Counted from the stretch's first letter, positions 16,860 to 31,480 are shown. The stretch is 64,000 nt of DNA from Candidatus Microthrix parvicella Bio17-1 (GCF_000299415.1 NZ_AMPG01000008.1:1-64000); one strand, 5' to 3'. Program-made: numbers and translations. Notes: generated by a model not told the origin, from the letters alone.

Positions 16860-17285
16860 CTCGCGCGGCGGTGCAGCGGACACCGAAAGGGCCCAGTGGT
16901 CGGAGTGGGCTCCGGCACGGACGGTGATCGTGCACGATTCCGCGCCGGGGTCGAGCACGCCGTCGGTCACCGTCGCGGACACGGGCATCTCCACCAGGTC
17001 GTCACCGCGGTACGAGAACCGCACCTTCGGTCTGCTCGGAAGGCCGGGAGTTGCACCAGGCGGGATTCAGGGTGTTCCCGTTCGACGACACGAACCCGTT
17101 GCACCGGGCCGGGTCGTCCCAAGGGGCCTTCGAGGAGTACGCAAGGCCATCGGATCAGAGACATAGTCGGCCAACCTGGTGGCCAATCCGGTGTCGGGAA
17201 CGTTCCTAAAGTTCTCGCCACAGAGCACCGTCGGCGCGCCGGATACTCCCGGCGGTTTCAACCGCCGGGCGGTGTCTGTATCCAA
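16860..17285 (-). pseudogene. Decayed coding sequence between rpoC and the reductase gene
   Basis: In this gene-free stretch three minus-strand pieces look protein-like but lie in different frames. A first piece near 17145-17285 contains LCGENFRNVPDTGLATRLAD. A second near 17035-17135 contains NGFVSSNGNTLNPAWCN. A third near 16867-17030 contains SYRGDDLVEMPVSATVTDG and AESCTITVRAGAHSDHWALS. Joining them needs two frameshifts. I do not recognise the family. The rest of 16598-16860 holds only the trinucleotide repeat and nothing else I can name. Confidence 0.4.
17248..17269 (-). terminator. Hairpin downstream of rpoC
   Basis: CCCGGCGGTT and AACCGCCGGG form a perfect 10-bp inverted repeat with a two-base centre (four-base loop if the inner pair opens). 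It lies 46 bp beyond the rpoC stop on the minus strand. There is no T-run. Probable end of the rpoBC transcript. Confidence 0.5.
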
Positions 17286-17315
17286 TGTGTGGCACCCGAG
17301 GGGCCACAGCCGGAA

Positions 17316-21326
<4,011 letters not shown>

Positions 21327-21420
21327 GAAAGGCGCTGGCTCCTCTATCTGGGCTTGTCTGGCTTGCTGGTGTGGCGGTGCGTTCTTGAAAGGGTCTCAGG
21401 TTGCTGGCGGGCGCAACGGG

Positions 21421-24400
21421 TCAGCCGCGCATGGCGGGGCGACGCATGTCGTCTTCGTCAGAGCCGCGCTCGGGGCGGGACAGGTCGATGCCCAGCTCCT
21501 CGGCGGCACGGAAGAACTCCTCGTCGAGCTCCCGCATCTGGATCTCGTCGCCTTCCTCGGAGAGGACCTCGACGTTGAGGCAGAGCGCCTGCATCTCCTT
21601 GATGAGCACCTTGAAGCTCTCAGGGATGCCCGGCTCGGGGATGTTCTCACCCTTCACGATGGCCTCGTACACCTTGACCCGCCCGAGCGTGTCGTCGGAC
21701 TTGATGGTGAGCAGTTCCTGCAGGCAGTAGGCGGCGCCATAGGCCTCCAGGGCCCACACCTCCATCTCACCGAAGCGCTGACCACCGAACTGGGCCTTAC
21801 CACCAAGCGGCTGCTGGGTGATCATGGAGTACGGGCCGGTGGACCTGGCGTGGATCTTGTCGTCCACCAGGTGGGCCAGCTTCAGGATGTACATGTAGCC
21901 GATGGAGATCGACTGGTGGAACGGCTCGCCGGTCAGACCGTTGAACAGCGTGGTCTTGCCGGTGGTCTCGATCAGCCGCTGACCGTCGACGCCCTCGGGG
22001 TTGAGGTTCTCGAAGATCTTCTGGATGGTCGGGTGCTTACCGGCCAGCTCGGTCTCGTCCCACTTGGCGCCGTCGAACACCGGGGTGGCGATCAACGTGG
22101 CGGGCCGGGTGGTGGGCCGGGTCTTGGTCTCGGTGCCACGCAGCGGCGGCTCACCGATGAAGTCGCCCTCGTTCTGCCAACCCCAACGGGCGGCCCAACC
22201 GAGGTGGGTCTCCAGCACCTGTCCCACGTTCATGCGGGACGGAACACCCAGCGGGGTCAACACGATGTCAACCGGGGTGCCGTCGGCCAGGTAGGGCATG
22301 TCCTCGATGGGCATGATCCGGCTGATGACGCCCTTGTTGCCGTGGCGTCCGGCCAGCTTGTCGCCGACCGAGATCTTGCGCTTCTGGGCCACATAGACCC
22401 GAACCAGCTGGTTGACGCCGGGAGCCAGCTCGTGATGCTCTTCACGGCTGAACACCTTGACGTCGATCACCTTGCCCTGCTCGCCGTGGGGCACCTTCAG
22501 CGAGGTGTCACGCACTTCGCGGGCCTTCTCACCGAAGATGGCCCGCAACAGGCGCTCCTCGGGGGTCAGCTCGGTTTCGCCCTTGGGCGTCACCTTGCCC
22601 ACCAGCACGTCGCCGGCGTCCACCTCGGCGCCGATGCGCACGATGCCGCGCTCGTCAAGGTCGGCCAGGATCTCTTCGGAGAGGTTCGGGATGTCCCGGG
22701 TGATCTCCTCTTCGCCCAGCTTGGTGTCGCGGGCGTCCACCTCATACTCGTGGATGTGGATCGAGGTGAGGACGTCGTCCTTCACCAGCCGCTCCGACAA
22801 GATGATGGCGTCGTCGTAGTTGTATCCCTCCCACAGCATGAAGGCGATGAGCAGGTTCTTGCCCAGTGCCAGCTCGCCGTTGTCGGTGGAGGGACCCTCC
22901 GCCAGGATGTCGCCTTCGACGATCCTCTGGCCGGCGGCCACGCGGGGCCGCTGGTTGATCGAGGTGTCCTGGTTGGAACGCTCAAACTTGTGCAGGCGGT
23001 AGCTCTTGCGACCCGTCTTGGCGTACTCCACGGTGATGGTGCGTCCATCCACCTGGGTGACGATGCCGTTTTCCTCGGCGATCACCATGTTGGCGGCGTC
23101 GCGTGCGGCCCGGGGCTCGATTCCGGTGCCGATGAACGGGGCCTCGGCACGCACCAGCGGCACGGCCTGCTTCTGCATGTTGGCGCCCATGAGCGCACGG
23201 TTGGCGTCATCGTGCTCGAGGAACGGAATGAGGGCGGCGCCGACCGACACGATCTGCTTCGGCGACACGTCCATCAGCTGAACCTCGGCGGGCTCCACCA
23301 GCTCGATGGCGGTGGTGGCACCGAGGAACACGTCGCGCTCCAGCTGCAACCTGAGGTCCTGCAGCGACGCGGCCTGCGGCGAGCGGCGAACCAGCACACG
23401 CTCGTCGAGGAAGGTGCCGTCTTCGTCAAGCCGGGCGTTGGCCTGGGCGACGGTGTAGAGCTCTTCCTCATCAGCGGGGAGCCACACGATCTCGCTGGTG
23501 GCCACGCCGTCGGTGACCTTGCGGTACGGGGTCTCGATGAAGCCGAACTCGTTGACCCGGGCGTAGGTGGCCAGGGCTCCGATCAGGCCGATGTTTGGGC
23601 CTTCCGGGGTTTCGATGGGGCACATGCGGCCGTAGTGGCTGAAGTGCACGTCCCGCACCTCGAAGCCCGCACGCTCACGGGACAGACCGCCGGGGCCGAG
23701 CGCCGAGAGACGGCGACGGTGGGTGAGGCCCGACAGCGGGTTCACCTGGTCCATGAACTGGCTCAGCTGGGACGTTCCGAAGAACTCCTTGATGGCGGCC
23801 ACCACCGGGCGGATGTTGATCAGCGTCTGTGGCGTGATCGCCTCGACGTCCTGGGTGGTCATGCGTTCGCGCACCACCCGCTCCATGCGGCTCAGGCCGA
23901 TGCGCACCTGGTTCTGGATCAGCTCACCCACCGAGCGAATGCGACGGTTGGCGAAGTGGTCCTGGTCGTCCAAGCGGTAGCCGGGGGTGCCCGCAGCCAG
24001 GTTGAGCAGGTAGGTGGTGGCGGCCAGCAGCTCCACGCGGGACAGCACCGACAGATCCTTGTCGGGCAGGTCGACGTGATCGGCCAGCATGGGGAACACG
24101 TCGAGGAGGTGTTGCACCTCGGGGCCCAGCTTGCGGTTGAGCTTGTAACGGCCCACCCGGCTGAGGTCGTAGCGGCGGCTCTCGAAGAATGCGTTCTGGA
24201 AGTAGTTGCGTGACGACTCGGGCGTGGCCGGCTCACCGGGCCGGGCACGCTTGTAGATCTCGATCAGCGCTTCTTCCTGGGTGGGCGCCAGGTCCTGGTC
24301 CTTCTCCCACTGGCCCTCGAGGAAGTCGAAGTGCTGCACGAAGGCGTTGAGGAAGCCGGGGACGTTGTCCTCGCCGAAGCCGAGGGCCCGGATGAGCACG

Positions 24401-25008
24401 AACAGGCTGAGGCGACGCTTGCGGGCGACACGGGTGCCGGCGGTGACGTCCTTGCCGGGCTTCTGCTCGACATCGAACTCGATCCATTCACCCCGGTAGG
24501 GGTGAACGGTGCCGGTGACCAACTGGTGCTTGGACAGGTTGCGCAGGCGGAAGCGTTCACCCGGCTGGAAGATGACGCCCGGCGAACGCACCAACTGCGA
24601 CACCACGACACGCTCGGTGCCGTTGATCACGAACGTGCCGCGGTCGGTCATCATGGGGAAGTCGCCCATGAACACGGTTTGTTCCTTGATCTCGCCCGTG
24701 TTCTGGTTGACGAAGCGCGCCTTCACGAAGATGGGCGCCGAATAGGTCATGTCCTGTTCTTTGCACTCCTCCACCGTGAACTTGGGTGGCGGGCGCAGAT
24801 CCTCATCGGTGGGATCGAAGTCCAGCTCGAGGCTGAGCGTCTCGGTGAAGTCACGAATGGGGGAGATGTCGCGGAAGGCGTTGGCCAGACCGTGGTCAAC
24901 GAACCACTTGAATGACTTTCGCTGGACGGCGATGAGGTCGGGGATTTCCAAAACCTCGTTGAGGTTTGCAAATGAATAGCGTTCCCGAAGCGGTGGTGCT
25001 GACGACAA
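21421..25008 (-). CDS. rpoB: DNA-directed RNA polymerase beta subunit
   Basis: A 1195-residue beta subunit. The start is TTG at 25008, supported by GAGGAG 6 bp upstream; no ATG lies near. Seen: the rifampicin region [18 protein letters not shown] followed by [20 protein letters not shown] (wild type at the Ser, Asp and His positions linked to resistance). RCYTFF-type features are absent, as expected, and [14 protein letters not shown] is present in the form [25 protein letters not shown], and a C-terminal [19 protein letters not shown] followed by an acidic tail, are also seen. A separate promoter candidate lies 110-140 bp upstream, which makes sense because the gene is not joined to rplJL here. 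Confidence 0.98.
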   Translation of the reverse strand: MSSAPPLRERYSFANLNEVLEIPDLIAVQRKSFKWFVDHGLANAFRDISPIRDFTETLSLELDFDPTDEDLRPPPKFTVEECKEQDMTYSAPIFVKARFVNQNTGEIKEQTVFMGDFPMMTDRGTFVINGTERVVVSQLVRSPGVIFQPGERFRLRNLSKHQLVTGTVHPYRGEWIEFDVEQKPGKDVTAGTRVARKRRLSLFVLIRALGFGEDNVPGFLNAFVQHFDFLEGQWEKDQDLAPTQEEALIEIYKRARPGEPATPESSRNYFQNAFFESRRYDLSRVGRYKLNRKLGPEVQHLLDVFPMLADHVDLPDKDLSVLSRVELLAATTYLLNLAAGTPGYRLDDQDHFANRRIRSVGELIQNQVRIGLSRMERVVRERMTTQDVEAITPQTLINIRPVVAAIKEFFGTSQLSQFMDQVNPLSGLTHRRRLSALGPGGLSRERAGFEVRDVHFSHYGRMCPIETPEGPNIGLIGALATYARVNEFGFIETPYRKVTDGVATSEIVWLPADEEELYTVAQANARLDEDGTFLDERVLVRRSPQAASLQDLRLQLERDVFLGATTAIELVEPAEVQLMDVSPKQIVSVGAALIPFLEHDDANRALMGANMQKQAVPLVRAEAPFIGTGIEPRAARDAANMVIAEENGIVTQVDGRTITVEYAKTGRKSYRLHKFERSNQDTSINQRPRVAAGQRIVEGDILAEGPSTDNGELALGKNLLIAFMLWEGYNYDDAIILSERLVKDDVLTSIHIHEYEVDARDTKLGEEEITRDIPNLSEEILADLDERGIVRIGAEVDAGDVLVGKVTPKGETELTPEERLLRAIFGEKAREVRDTSLKVPHGEQGKVIDVKVFSREEHHELAPGVNQLVRVYVAQKRKISVGDKLAGRHGNKGVISRIMPIEDMPYLADGTPVDIVLTPLGVPSRMNVGQVLETHLGWAARWGWQNEGDFIGEPPLRGTETKTRPTTRPATLIATPVFDGAKWDETELAGKHPTIQKIFENLNPEGVDGQRLIETTGKTTLFNGLTGEPFHQSISIGYMYILKLAHLVDDKIHARSTGPYSMITQQPLGGKAQFGGQRFGEMEVWALEAYGAAYCLQELLTIKSDDTLGRVKVYEAIVKGENIPEPGIPESFKVLIKEMQALCLNVEVLSEEGDEIQMRELDEEFFRAAEELGIDLSRPERGSDEDDMRRPAMRG

Positions 25009-25117
25009 GGCCTACTCCTCGCTGGCGCGATAGGTGCGATGTGGGTTCCGTGCCTGGACGCGCAACGACCCTGGTACTGGATCCAGGGGGAAGGACGGGC
25101 GCTGGCACGGCTAAGTG

Positions 25118-25147
25118 AGTCTAGGGGCACGCGCAGGTGGCAGACAA
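25118..25147 (-). promoter_or_regulatory. rpoB: Candidate housekeeping promoter for rpoBC
   Basis: On the minus strand TTGTCT (25142-25147) and TAGACT (25118-25123) are separated by 18 bp, close to actinobacterial sigma-A/HrdB -35 and -10 hexamers. They lie about 110 bp upstream of the rpoB start. Supported only by pattern. Confidence 0.45.
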
Positions 25148-25213
25148 GGCGCTGCCGCCAAAACTCTCAGATCCGCTCACAATTCGCTGACCTTGCGGAG
25201 CAGGATAGGAAGT

Positions 25214-25963
25214 TCAGGCCGTGTCGTCAACGGTTTCTGCCACACCGTCGGTTCCCTCAGGGTCCGTCGGACGTCGCAACGTGATGAGGTAGTGGGCGTA
25301 CGGCGCAGCCGCATGGTCCAGTCGGCGCTTCGCCTCAACCACCAGACCGGCCGATTCGAACACCTCTGCCATCTCGTCGATGGGACGGCAGTAGATCGGT
25401 TCGGGTCCGGCCACCAGCCGGTCGTGTACCCGATTCCAGTGGTATTTCCAGCGAGGAGCCACGTCGAGGTCCTTCACGATGACCCGGCCGTCGGGCACCA
25501 GCGCCGCCGCCACCGACTGGGCCACCCGAGCGTGCATCTCGGCTGGGAAGTGATGCAGCGCATCGCAGATCAGCACCGTGTCGTACATCGCCGGCTCGTC
25601 GATGGCCGTGGCGTCACCCAGCCGAAGGGTGACCCGTGGGCTGCGGTGCCGGGTTTCGGCGATGAGGGCCACCTTGTCCTCGTCCAGGTCGATGCCGACG
25701 AATTCCAGGTTGGGGTTCTGCACGGCCAGATACCGCTCCAGCATGCAGAGGCCGCTGCCCAGCGACAGCACCCGGCCGCTCCGACCGGCCAGTTCGGCTT
25801 CCAGTGGGCCCACCGGCGCCACCACAAAACGGGCAGCGACAAACGCCCTGGTTACGGGAGGGGCGCCTCGGTAGGTGGCGATTGCCGAGCGAACGGCGGC
25901 GAGTTTCACTACTTCTGCACCGCTCACGGTCGACGACGGATGGGCCCGATTACGGTAGTTCAC
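25214..25963 (-). CDS. Class I SAM-dependent methyltransferase
   Basis: A 249-residue protein. The SAM-binding motif I reads VLSLGSGLCMLERYLA (glycines at about residues 87-89), followed by FVGIDLDEDKVAL with the acidic residue that holds the ribose. RLGDATAIDEP and TVLICDALHHFP (motif II region) come next, then VAAALVPDGRVIVKDL. The substrate is unknown; the His-rich DALHHFP is common in small-molecule and lipid methyltransferases. It lies between rpoB and the DUF2142 gene, inside the block that splits rplJL from rpoBC. The start could be later than ATG 25963, for example near residue 19. Confidence 0.78.
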   Translation of the reverse strand: MNYRNRAHPSSTVSGAEVVKLAAVRSAIATYRGAPPVTRAFVAARFVVAPVGPLEAELAGRSGRVLSLGSGLCMLERYLAVQNPNLEFVGIDLDEDKVALIAETRHRSPRVTLRLGDATAIDEPAMYDTVLICDALHHFPAEMHARVAQSVAAALVPDGRVIVKDLDVAPRWKYHWNRVHDRLVAGPEPIYCRPIDEMAEVFESAGLVVEAKRRLDHAAAPYAHYLITLRRPTDPEGTDGVAETVDDTA

Positions 25964-26046
25964 AGCGGCCCGGCCGATGCCACCGCCGCCGTCGACAACC
26001 CTGCCCCGGCTTTGGGTCCCGCCGCCCCTTCGGAGTCACCACGCCC

Positions 26047-27690
26047 GTGTCGAACACAGCCAGCAACGACAGCGGGCTCGCCCGGCGGGCGACGTGGTGG
26101 CGGCTCTTCGGCCTGCTCACGCTGGCAGGCGTCGCCTGGATGTTGGCCACACCCCCGTTGACCGGACCCGACGAGGTGTTTCAGGCTCGGCGTGCCGCGG
26201 CGCTGGCCCGCGGCCAGTTGCGGGGCAACGTCGTTGGCTCCGGCACGTTTCAGATGATCGAGGTGGATGTACCCGACACCTACGTGGCCGGGGGCGACTC
26301 TGCGTTGTGTTTCGTCGGGGCGCCGGTGCCCGAGTCGCCGCAACGAGGGTTCGCAGTCGTTGCCCAGGACTGCCCCCCCTACCGGTCGTCGTCGAAGCTC
26401 ACGACCACCGAGACCGGCCAGTACCGAGGTCAGCCGTTCTACTGGGCGGTGGTCGGCCTCCCGTCGCTGATCGACACGGGCGTGAGCGGCACATACCTGA
26501 TGCGCCTGGTCGGCATCGTCATGACCACCGCACTGTTGGCCTCGGCTGCGGTATCCACCATGGCGGCCGCTCGACGACGCCTGGCATCGGTGGCGTTGTT
26601 CGGGTGCGTCACGCCCATGGTGTTGTACCTGGCCGCCTCCACCAATCCCAGCTCGGTGGAGATCGCTGCGGCGATCGGCGCATGGACCACCGGCATGCTC
26701 TTGACCCAGGCCGATTCGCAGCCCTCCGGGCGCGAGGTCGCCCGCTTCGGTGTGTCGATGGTGGTGCTCGTCCTTGCCCGCGGCCTGGGGCCACTGTTCG
26801 CCGTCGGCATTCTGGCCGTGCTGGCCGTGCTCGGCGGGAAGACGAAGGTTTTTGCTCTAGTGCGGCGTCGGGATCTGCGAGCGTGGGCCGCCGGAGGGGC
26901 TGCTGCGCTCCTGATCGCCGGATGGTGGCTGTGGTTTGTCCAGCAGACCTACGCCCCGCCCGAACGGCCCGGGTCGGGCGTCGCCACCGCCATTGGGTAC
27001 CTGCCGTTCTACATTCGCCAGTCGATCGGCGTGTTTGGCCAGAACGACAGCGCCATCCCGCCACTCGCAGCCTGGGTGTGGGTCGCTGCGTTGCTCGGCG
27101 TGTTTGCGGTTGGCCTCTGGCGCTCATCGGCCAAGACCATCGTCATCTCGCTCGCCACGCTGGTGGCGGGCCTCGCCCTGTCGGTTACCGCCGAGGGTTT
27201 GTCGCTACCACCCATCGGCTTCTTCTGGCAGGGCCGCTACGCGTTGCCGGTGCTGCTGGGTGCGTTCCTCCTCGCCACGTGCACCAACCCGGTGGATCGT
27301 CCGGCGTCAGCTCGCGCCGACACCCCCGACGATCGGCAGGCTGCAGGTCGCGGCGCTCCGTGGAACGTGGCGGCGTTCCTCCACACGCGACGTGCCGGCG
27401 ATGGTGCCGTCGGCCTCGCCCTCGGCCTGTTCACGGCGGTGCATGCCGCCGCGTTCCTCTCGGCGGCACGCCATCACGGCGCCAAGGGTGGCGACCCGCA
27501 AACGTGGTGGCAACTCCTGAGCAACGCCCGGTGGTCTCCCCCGCTCACGTTCCCACTGCTGCTTGTGATCTACCTGGCAGCGCTCGGCGCGCTGGCGTGG
27601 CGCGTCGTCGGGCTGGACGCGACACCGCCTCCCCGCAGCATGCGGGGAGGCGGTGATCACATTGCACTTCGCTTGACGGCTCATCGCTGA
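26047..27690 (+). CDS. DUF2142 polytopic membrane protein
   Basis: A 547-residue membrane protein. GTG 26047 was chosen because it leaves a short hydrophilic head before the first helix (LFGLLTLAGVAWMLATPP); the frame is open further upstream but has no conserved look. Seen: TGPDEVFQARRAAALARGQL just after helix 1, which resembles the P-x-DE-x-x-H/Q element of DUF2142 and GT-C-like proteins. At least nine further hydrophobic segments and a C-terminal KGGDPQTWWQLLSNARW loop follow. Probably a cell-envelope polysaccharide enzyme (inference). It is the only plus-strand gene within the minus-strand ribosomal/RNA-polymerase block. Confidence 0.75.
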   Translation: MSNTASNDSGLARRATWWRLFGLLTLAGVAWMLATPPLTGPDEVFQARRAAALARGQLRGNVVGSGTFQMIEVDVPDTYVAGGDSALCFVGAPVPESPQRGFAVVAQDCPPYRSSSKLTTTETGQYRGQPFYWAVVGLPSLIDTGVSGTYLMRLVGIVMTTALLASAAVSTMAAARRRLASVALFGCVTPMVLYLAASTNPSSVEIAAAIGAWTTGMLLTQADSQPSGREVARFGVSMVVLVLARGLGPLFAVGILAVLAVLGGKTKVFALVRRRDLRAWAAGGAAALLIAGWWLWFVQQTYAPPERPGSGVATAIGYLPFYIRQSIGVFGQNDSAIPPLAAWVWVAALLGVFAVGLWRSSAKTIVISLATLVAGLALSVTAEGLSLPPIGFFWQGRYALPVLLGAFLLATCTNPVDRPASARADTPDDRQAAGRGAPWNVAAFLHTRRAGDGAVGLALGLFTAVHAAAFLSAARHHGAKGGDPQTWWQLLSNARWSPPLTFPLLLVIYLAALGALAWRVVGLDATPPPRSMRGGGDHIALRLTAHR

Positions 27691-27703
27691 GCCGTCAAGC
27701 GAA
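27625..27703. terminator. Two strong hairpins at the rplL/DUF2142 convergent end
   Basis: CCGCCTCCCCGC (27625-27636) pairs perfectly with 27642-27653. TTCGCTTGACGGCTCA (27668-27683) pairs perfectly with 27688-27703 around a TCGC loop (16-bp stem). The second stem includes the DUF2142 stop codon and sits 5 bp beyond the rplL stop. It probably ends both transcripts, cutting rplJL off from rpoBC. Confidence 0.75.
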
Positions 27704-27707
27704 TTGA

Positions 27708-28082
27708 CTATTTGATCTCGACGGTGGCGCCGGCGGCCTCGAGGGCCTCCTTGGCCTTCTCGGCCTCGTCCTTGGGCACGCCCTCGAGGACGGCCTTCGG
27801 TGCGGCCTCAACCAGATCCTTGGCCTCCTTGAGGCCCAGGCTGGTCAGCCCACGCACCTCTTTGATGACCTGGATCTTCTTGTCGCCAGCGCCGGTGAGC
27901 ACGACGTCGAAGTCGTCCTTCTCTTCCTCGGCCTCTGCGCCGGGACCGGCAGCGGCGGCCACGGCGGCCACGGGAGCGGCTGCGGTCACCTCAAACTTGT
28001 CCTCGATGGCCTTGACCAGTTCGTAGGCCTCGACCAGGGTCAAACCCGAGATCTCTTCCAGGATGTCGTCAACTTTGCTCAT
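27708..28082 (-). CDS. rplL: 50S ribosomal protein L7/L12
   Basis: The 124-residue stalk protein that recruits elongation factors to the ribosome. Seen: the N-terminal dimerisation helix [20 protein letters not shown], an Ala/Gly/Glu hinge, and the C-terminal domain with [36 protein letters not shown] and the closing GATVEIK. It starts 2 bp after the rplJ stop, the normal rplJ-rplL arrangement. A strong hairpin follows, so it ends its operon. Confidence 0.97.
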   Translation of the reverse strand: MSKVDDILEEISGLTLVEAYELVKAIEDKFEVTAAAPVAAVAAAAGPGAEAEEEKDDFDVVLTGAGDKKIQVIKEVRGLTSLGLKEAKDLVEAAPKAVLEGVPKDEAEKAKEALEAAGATVEIK

Positions 28083-28084
28083 GT

Positions 28085-28834
28085 TCAGCTCTCCTCAGTG
28101 CTTTCCGCCGCGGCGGGGGGTTCTTCAGTGGTTGCATCGTCGGCGGGTGCCTCGGACGTGTCGGAGGCGGACGCCTCCTCTGGTGTGGACTCGGCTGGTG
28201 CCTCGTCAGCGGGTGCCTCGTCGGCAGGTGCCTCATCGGCCACCGGCTCGCTCGCAGCGCCGGCGTCGGCGTCGGCGAATGCTCCGCCGTCGATCGCCGC
28301 CTGCAGCACGTAGGCCAGGGAACGATGGGTTCCGTGAATGCCTGCGGCAAGACCGCGGGCCGTTCCAGCAATGCCGCCGGCCAGCTTGGAGTAGATCTCC
28401 GGACCGGTGGGCAGGTCAGCCAGTTCCTTGACGGCGCCGGCGTCCAGGACGTCGCCGCCCATCACTCCGCCCTTGAGTACCAGCAGTGGCTGGGTCTTGG
28501 CGAAGTCGGTGAGCGCCTTGGCGGCAGAACCGACGTCGGTGGCCACGAAGGCCATGGCGGTCGGTCCGACCAACAGTTCGGCCAGGTCCCAGTCGAGTTC
28601 GTCGGCTGCGCGACGCACCAGCGTGTTCTTGTACACCTTGTACACGGCGCCGGCCTCGGTCAGCGAAGCCCGAAGGCTTTGCAGTTCCTTGACCGTCAAT
28701 CCGCGGTACTCGGTGAGAATCACCGCCTCGGCGTTGCTCATCCGCTCCTTCACCTCGGTCACCACGGCCACTTTGTCGGCCCTGGGTTCCTTGGCGTCGG
28801 CCTCGGCTGCAAGTTCTGTGGGGTCATCTGTCAT
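28085..28834 (-). CDS. rplJ: 50S ribosomal protein L10 with long acidic C-terminal tail
   Basis: A 249-residue L10; the usual length is about 165-180. Start ATG 28834, preceded by GAGGAGG. The ordinary domain runs to about residue 180: [63 protein letters not shown], and helix 8 with [12 protein letters not shown] that binds L7/L12 dimers. A tail of about 65 residues follows, rich in Ala, Asp and Glu, with tandem ADEAP units. The tail has no known function. A structured leader precedes the gene. Confidence 0.96.
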   Translation of the reverse strand: MTDDPTELAAEADAKEPRADKVAVVTEVKERMSNAEAVILTEYRGLTVKELQSLRASLTEAGAVYKVYKNTLVRRAADELDWDLAELLVGPTAMAFVATDVGSAAKALTDFAKTQPLLVLKGGVMGGDVLDAGAVKELADLPTGPEIYSKLAGGIAGTARGLAAGIHGTHRSLAYVLQAAIDGGAFADADAGAASEPVADEAPADEAPADEAPAESTPEEASASDTSEAPADDATTEEPPAAAESTEES

Positions 28835-29105
28835 GCACTCACACCTCCTCTCTTCATATTGGTGGGCTCGAAGCCCGGTTGGTTGTGGGTGGAGATCGCC
28901 ACCCGAACCACGTCGGAGACGCGAAACGGGTGCCCGCAAGCGGACACCCGTACAAGAGAGGCGGCACCCGAGGGCGTCACCAGATCTGAGGAGTCCGCCT
29001 ATTTCGGCGAGCCGAGGCTCATTGAGGAGTTGCCGGCCGGAGCCGGTTTGTCCACCGAAGGTCTTTGGCGATGTGATCTCGAAGACGAGAGCCTAGCGGA
29101 CCCGC
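28835..29105 (-). promoter_or_regulatory. rplJ leader, probable L10 autoregulatory region
   Basis: The 271-nt gap between rplA and rplJ is unusually long for this operon. It contains a strong hairpin on the minus strand (28926-28951; 11 pairs with one wobble, CTTG loop) followed by TTTCG, about 90 bases before the start codon. In many bacteria the rplJ leader RNA folds to bind L10/L12 and to attenuate transcription. I cannot confirm the consensus kink-turn by eye. Confidence 0.5.
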
Positions 29106-29801
29106 CTACTTGGAGTCGTAGGCGCCGGCGTCGACACGGACAGCGGGGCCCATGGTGGAGGACAGCGACACCTTCTTCAGGTACTTGCCCTTGGACGCCG
29201 ACGGCTTGGCCCGCATGATCTCGCCCATGACGGCGGCCAGGTTGGCGTCCAGCGCGTCGGGCTCAAAGCTCACCTTGCCGACGGGCACCGCCACGTTGCC
29301 GTAGCGGTCGGTGCGGTACTCCACCTTGCCACCCTTGAACTCGCCGACGGCCTTGGCCACGTCGGGGGTCACCGTGCCGGTCTTCGGGTTGGGCATCAAC
29401 CCACGAGGACCCAGCACCCGGCCCAGCTTGCCCACGGTGGGCATCATGTCGGGGGTGGCGATGGTGAGGTCAAAGTCCATCATGCCGCCTTGGATCTGTT
29501 CGGCCAGGTCGCTGCCGCCAACAAAGTCGGCGCCGGCGGCGCGTGCGGCCTCGGCCTGCTCGCCTTCTGCAAACACGGCAACGCGCACGTTCTTGCCGCT
29601 GCCCGAGGGCAGGGTCACGGTGCCGCGCACCATCTGGTCGGCCTTTCGGGGGTCGACCCCGAGACGACACACCAGGTCGACGCTCTCATCGAAGTTCTTC
29701 GACGCCAGCGACTTCACCAGCTCAAGCGCCTCGCGCGGGCCGTGCTGCAGTTCGGGGTCGTAACGCCGTGCAGCGTCGCGGTACTTTTTGCCTTTCGCCA
29801 T
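29106..29801 (-). CDS. rplA: 50S ribosomal protein L1
   Basis: The 231-residue L1 stalk protein that also represses its own operon by binding mRNA. Seen: [104 protein letters not shown] and [19 protein letters not shown]. Normal length and order, 104 bp downstream of rplK. Confidence 0.97.
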   Translation of the reverse strand: MAKGKKYRDAARRYDPELQHGPREALELVKSLASKNFDESVDLVCRLGVDPRKADQMVRGTVTLPSGSGKNVRVAVFAEGEQAEAARAAGADFVGGSDLAEQIQGGMMDFDLTIATPDMMPTVGKLGRVLGPRGLMPNPKTGTVTPDVAKAVGEFKGGKVEYRTDRYGNVAVPVGKVSFEPDALDANLAAVMGEIMRAKPSASKGKYLKKVSLSSTMGPAVRVDAGAYDSK

Positions 29802-29905
29802 GATGGCTCCCTCTCGTGTGTTGAATGTGATGGTGTTGCTGTTCGTCCCGGGGCGAGGTACTCCCCGCAGGATCGAATGGGGGGCGGCGCCGAAGCGCCG
29901 CCAAA

Positions 29906-30493
29906 TCAGCTGTCGTCGCCTTCGCCGCCGGCGTCAGCGTCGGATGCCTCGGCTGGTGCCTCGGCTGCGGGGGCCTCCTCGGCGTGAAGTGCCTCGTTGG
30001 CGTCCACCATGGCGGCCATCTCGTCGGCATCCACCAGGGGGGCCAACTCGTCGCCGGCCTCGTCCTCCCACAACACCCGGATGCCCATCGAGCGGGCGGT
30101 GCCGGCCACCTGCTGCTTGGCCTGCTCCAGGTCGTCGGTGTTCAGGTCGGGCATCTTGGTGGTGGCGATCTCGGCCAACTGGGCCTCGGTGACCTCGCCC
30201 ACGGCGCCACGTCCAGGCAGTTGAGAGCCCTTCTCTAGCCCGGCTGCCGCACGGATGAGCACCGACGCGGGCGGTGTCTTCAGAACGAACGTGAACGAAC
30301 GATCCTCGTAGATGGTGATCTCGACGGGCACGATGGTGCCGCGCTGGTTCTCAGTTTGGGCGTTGTAGGCCTTCGTGAAATCCATGATGGCGATGCCGTG
30401 GGGGCCCAGGGCGGTACCAACGGGGGGCGCAGGGGATGCCTGACCGGCCGGGATCTGGATCTTGACGACGGCCGAGACCTTTTTCTTTGCCAT
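29906..30493 (-). CDS. rplK: 50S ribosomal protein L11 with acidic C-terminal extension
   Basis: A 195-residue L11; standard bacterial L11 is about 142. Start ATG 30493. Seen: [37 protein letters not shown], the thiopeptide-region prolines, [19 protein letters not shown], and the rRNA-binding C-terminal domain ending [10 protein letters not shown]. About 50 residues rich in Glu, Asp and Ala follow. The tail resembles those on L10 and on the N-terminus of NusG in the same block. It is the first ribosomal protein gene after nusG. Confidence 0.96.
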   Translation of the reverse strand: MAKKKVSAVVKIQIPAGQASPAPPVGTALGPHGIAIMDFTKAYNAQTENQRGTIVPVEITIYEDRSFTFVLKTPPASVLIRAAAGLEKGSQLPGRGAVGEVTEAQLAEIATTKMPDLNTDDLEQAKQQVAGTARSMGIRVLWEDEAGDELAPLVDADEMAAMVDANEALHAEEAPAAEAPAEASDADAGGEGDDS

Positions 30494-30634
30494 GATGTGC
30501 TCTCTCGTGTGGGGCTGACGACGGTGTGCGACTCGACAGGTATGGGGGTGGATCTTCGCCCGGTTGGGGTCCGGGGCGACGTGGGCACAAACAACCAGTG
30601 TGTGCTGCAAACAGCTCACACGGCAAGGTGAGCG

Positions 30635-31480
30635 TTACAGCTTGGCCACCTGGGAGAACTCCAGTTCCACCGGGGTCTCTCGTCCGAAGATGTTCACCAG
30701 CACCTTCAGCTTCAGTTGGTCGGCGTTGATTTCTGCGATTTCGCCGGAGAAATCTGCAAACGGGCCCTGCTTTACCCGTACCGTTTCGTTGATCTCGTAT
30801 TCCATGCGGGGGCGGCTTCGCTTGGCCGAGGCCTCGTCGCCGTCCTTCTTCACGGTGAGGAACTTCTCCACCTCTTTGCGAGGCAACGGGGACGGCTTGT
30901 TGCCGGCGCCGACAAAGCCGGTGACCCCGGGGGTGTTGCGCACCACGTACCAGGCGTCGTCGTTGAGGCGGGTGCGAACCAGCAGATAGCCCGGGAACAT
31001 CTTCTTGGGCACCACCACCTTCTTGCCCTGACGAATCTCGGTGACGTCCTCCATGGGGATGACCACCTCGTAGATGCGCTCCTCCATGTTCATGGAGTGG
31101 GCACGGGCCTCGAGGTTGTGCTTCACCTTGTTCTCATAGCCCGACTGCGTGTGCAGCACGTACCACTTGCCCGGCTTCTTGAACGGGCTGATCTCCTCCG
31201 GCTCGACCGCAGCGGCGCCCTCTTCGAGCAGGGCGTCCTCGTCGAGAACCTCCGGCCCGGCGTCGGACGCTTCGGTGGCCTCGGCTTCGTCGGTTGCCTC
31301 TGGCTCAGCGGCCGTCTCAGGCTCGGCGGTGGCCTCGGGCTCGTCGCCGGTGCCCTCGTCGGCTTCGTCCGTCACGGCGTCCGCAGCAACCTCGTCGGTC
31401 ACGGCTTCGTCTGCCGACGGGTCCTCGGCGGCCACCTCGGTGGCGTCCTCGGTGTCGTTGCTGGGCTCGATGTTGGTCAT
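30635..31480 (-). CDS. nusG: Transcription termination/antitermination protein NusG with acidic N-terminal extension
   Basis: A 281-residue NusG. The first 100 residues or so are almost only Ala, Glu, Asp, Thr and Pro. The NGN domain starts at [20 protein letters not shown] and includes [14 protein letters not shown] and [12 protein letters not shown]. The KOW domain follows with [18 protein letters not shown] and ends [11 protein letters not shown]. NusG binds RNA polymerase and couples it to Rho or the ribosome. Extended acidic N-termini are known in actinobacterial NusG. It lies 80 bp after secE. Confidence 0.97.
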   Translation of the reverse strand: MTNIEPSNDTEDATEVAAEDPSADEAVTDEVAADAVTDEADEGTGDEPEATAEPETAAEPEATDEAEATEASDAGPEVLDEDALLEEGAAAVEPEEISPFKKPGKWYVLHTQSGYENKVKHNLEARAHSMNMEERIYEVVIPMEDVTEIRQGKKVVVPKKMFPGYLLVRTRLNDDAWYVVRNTPGVTGFVGAGNKPSPLPRKEVEKFLTVKKDGDEASAKRSRPRMEYEINETVRVKQGPFADFSGEIAEINADQLKLKVLVNIFGRETPVELEFSQVAKL

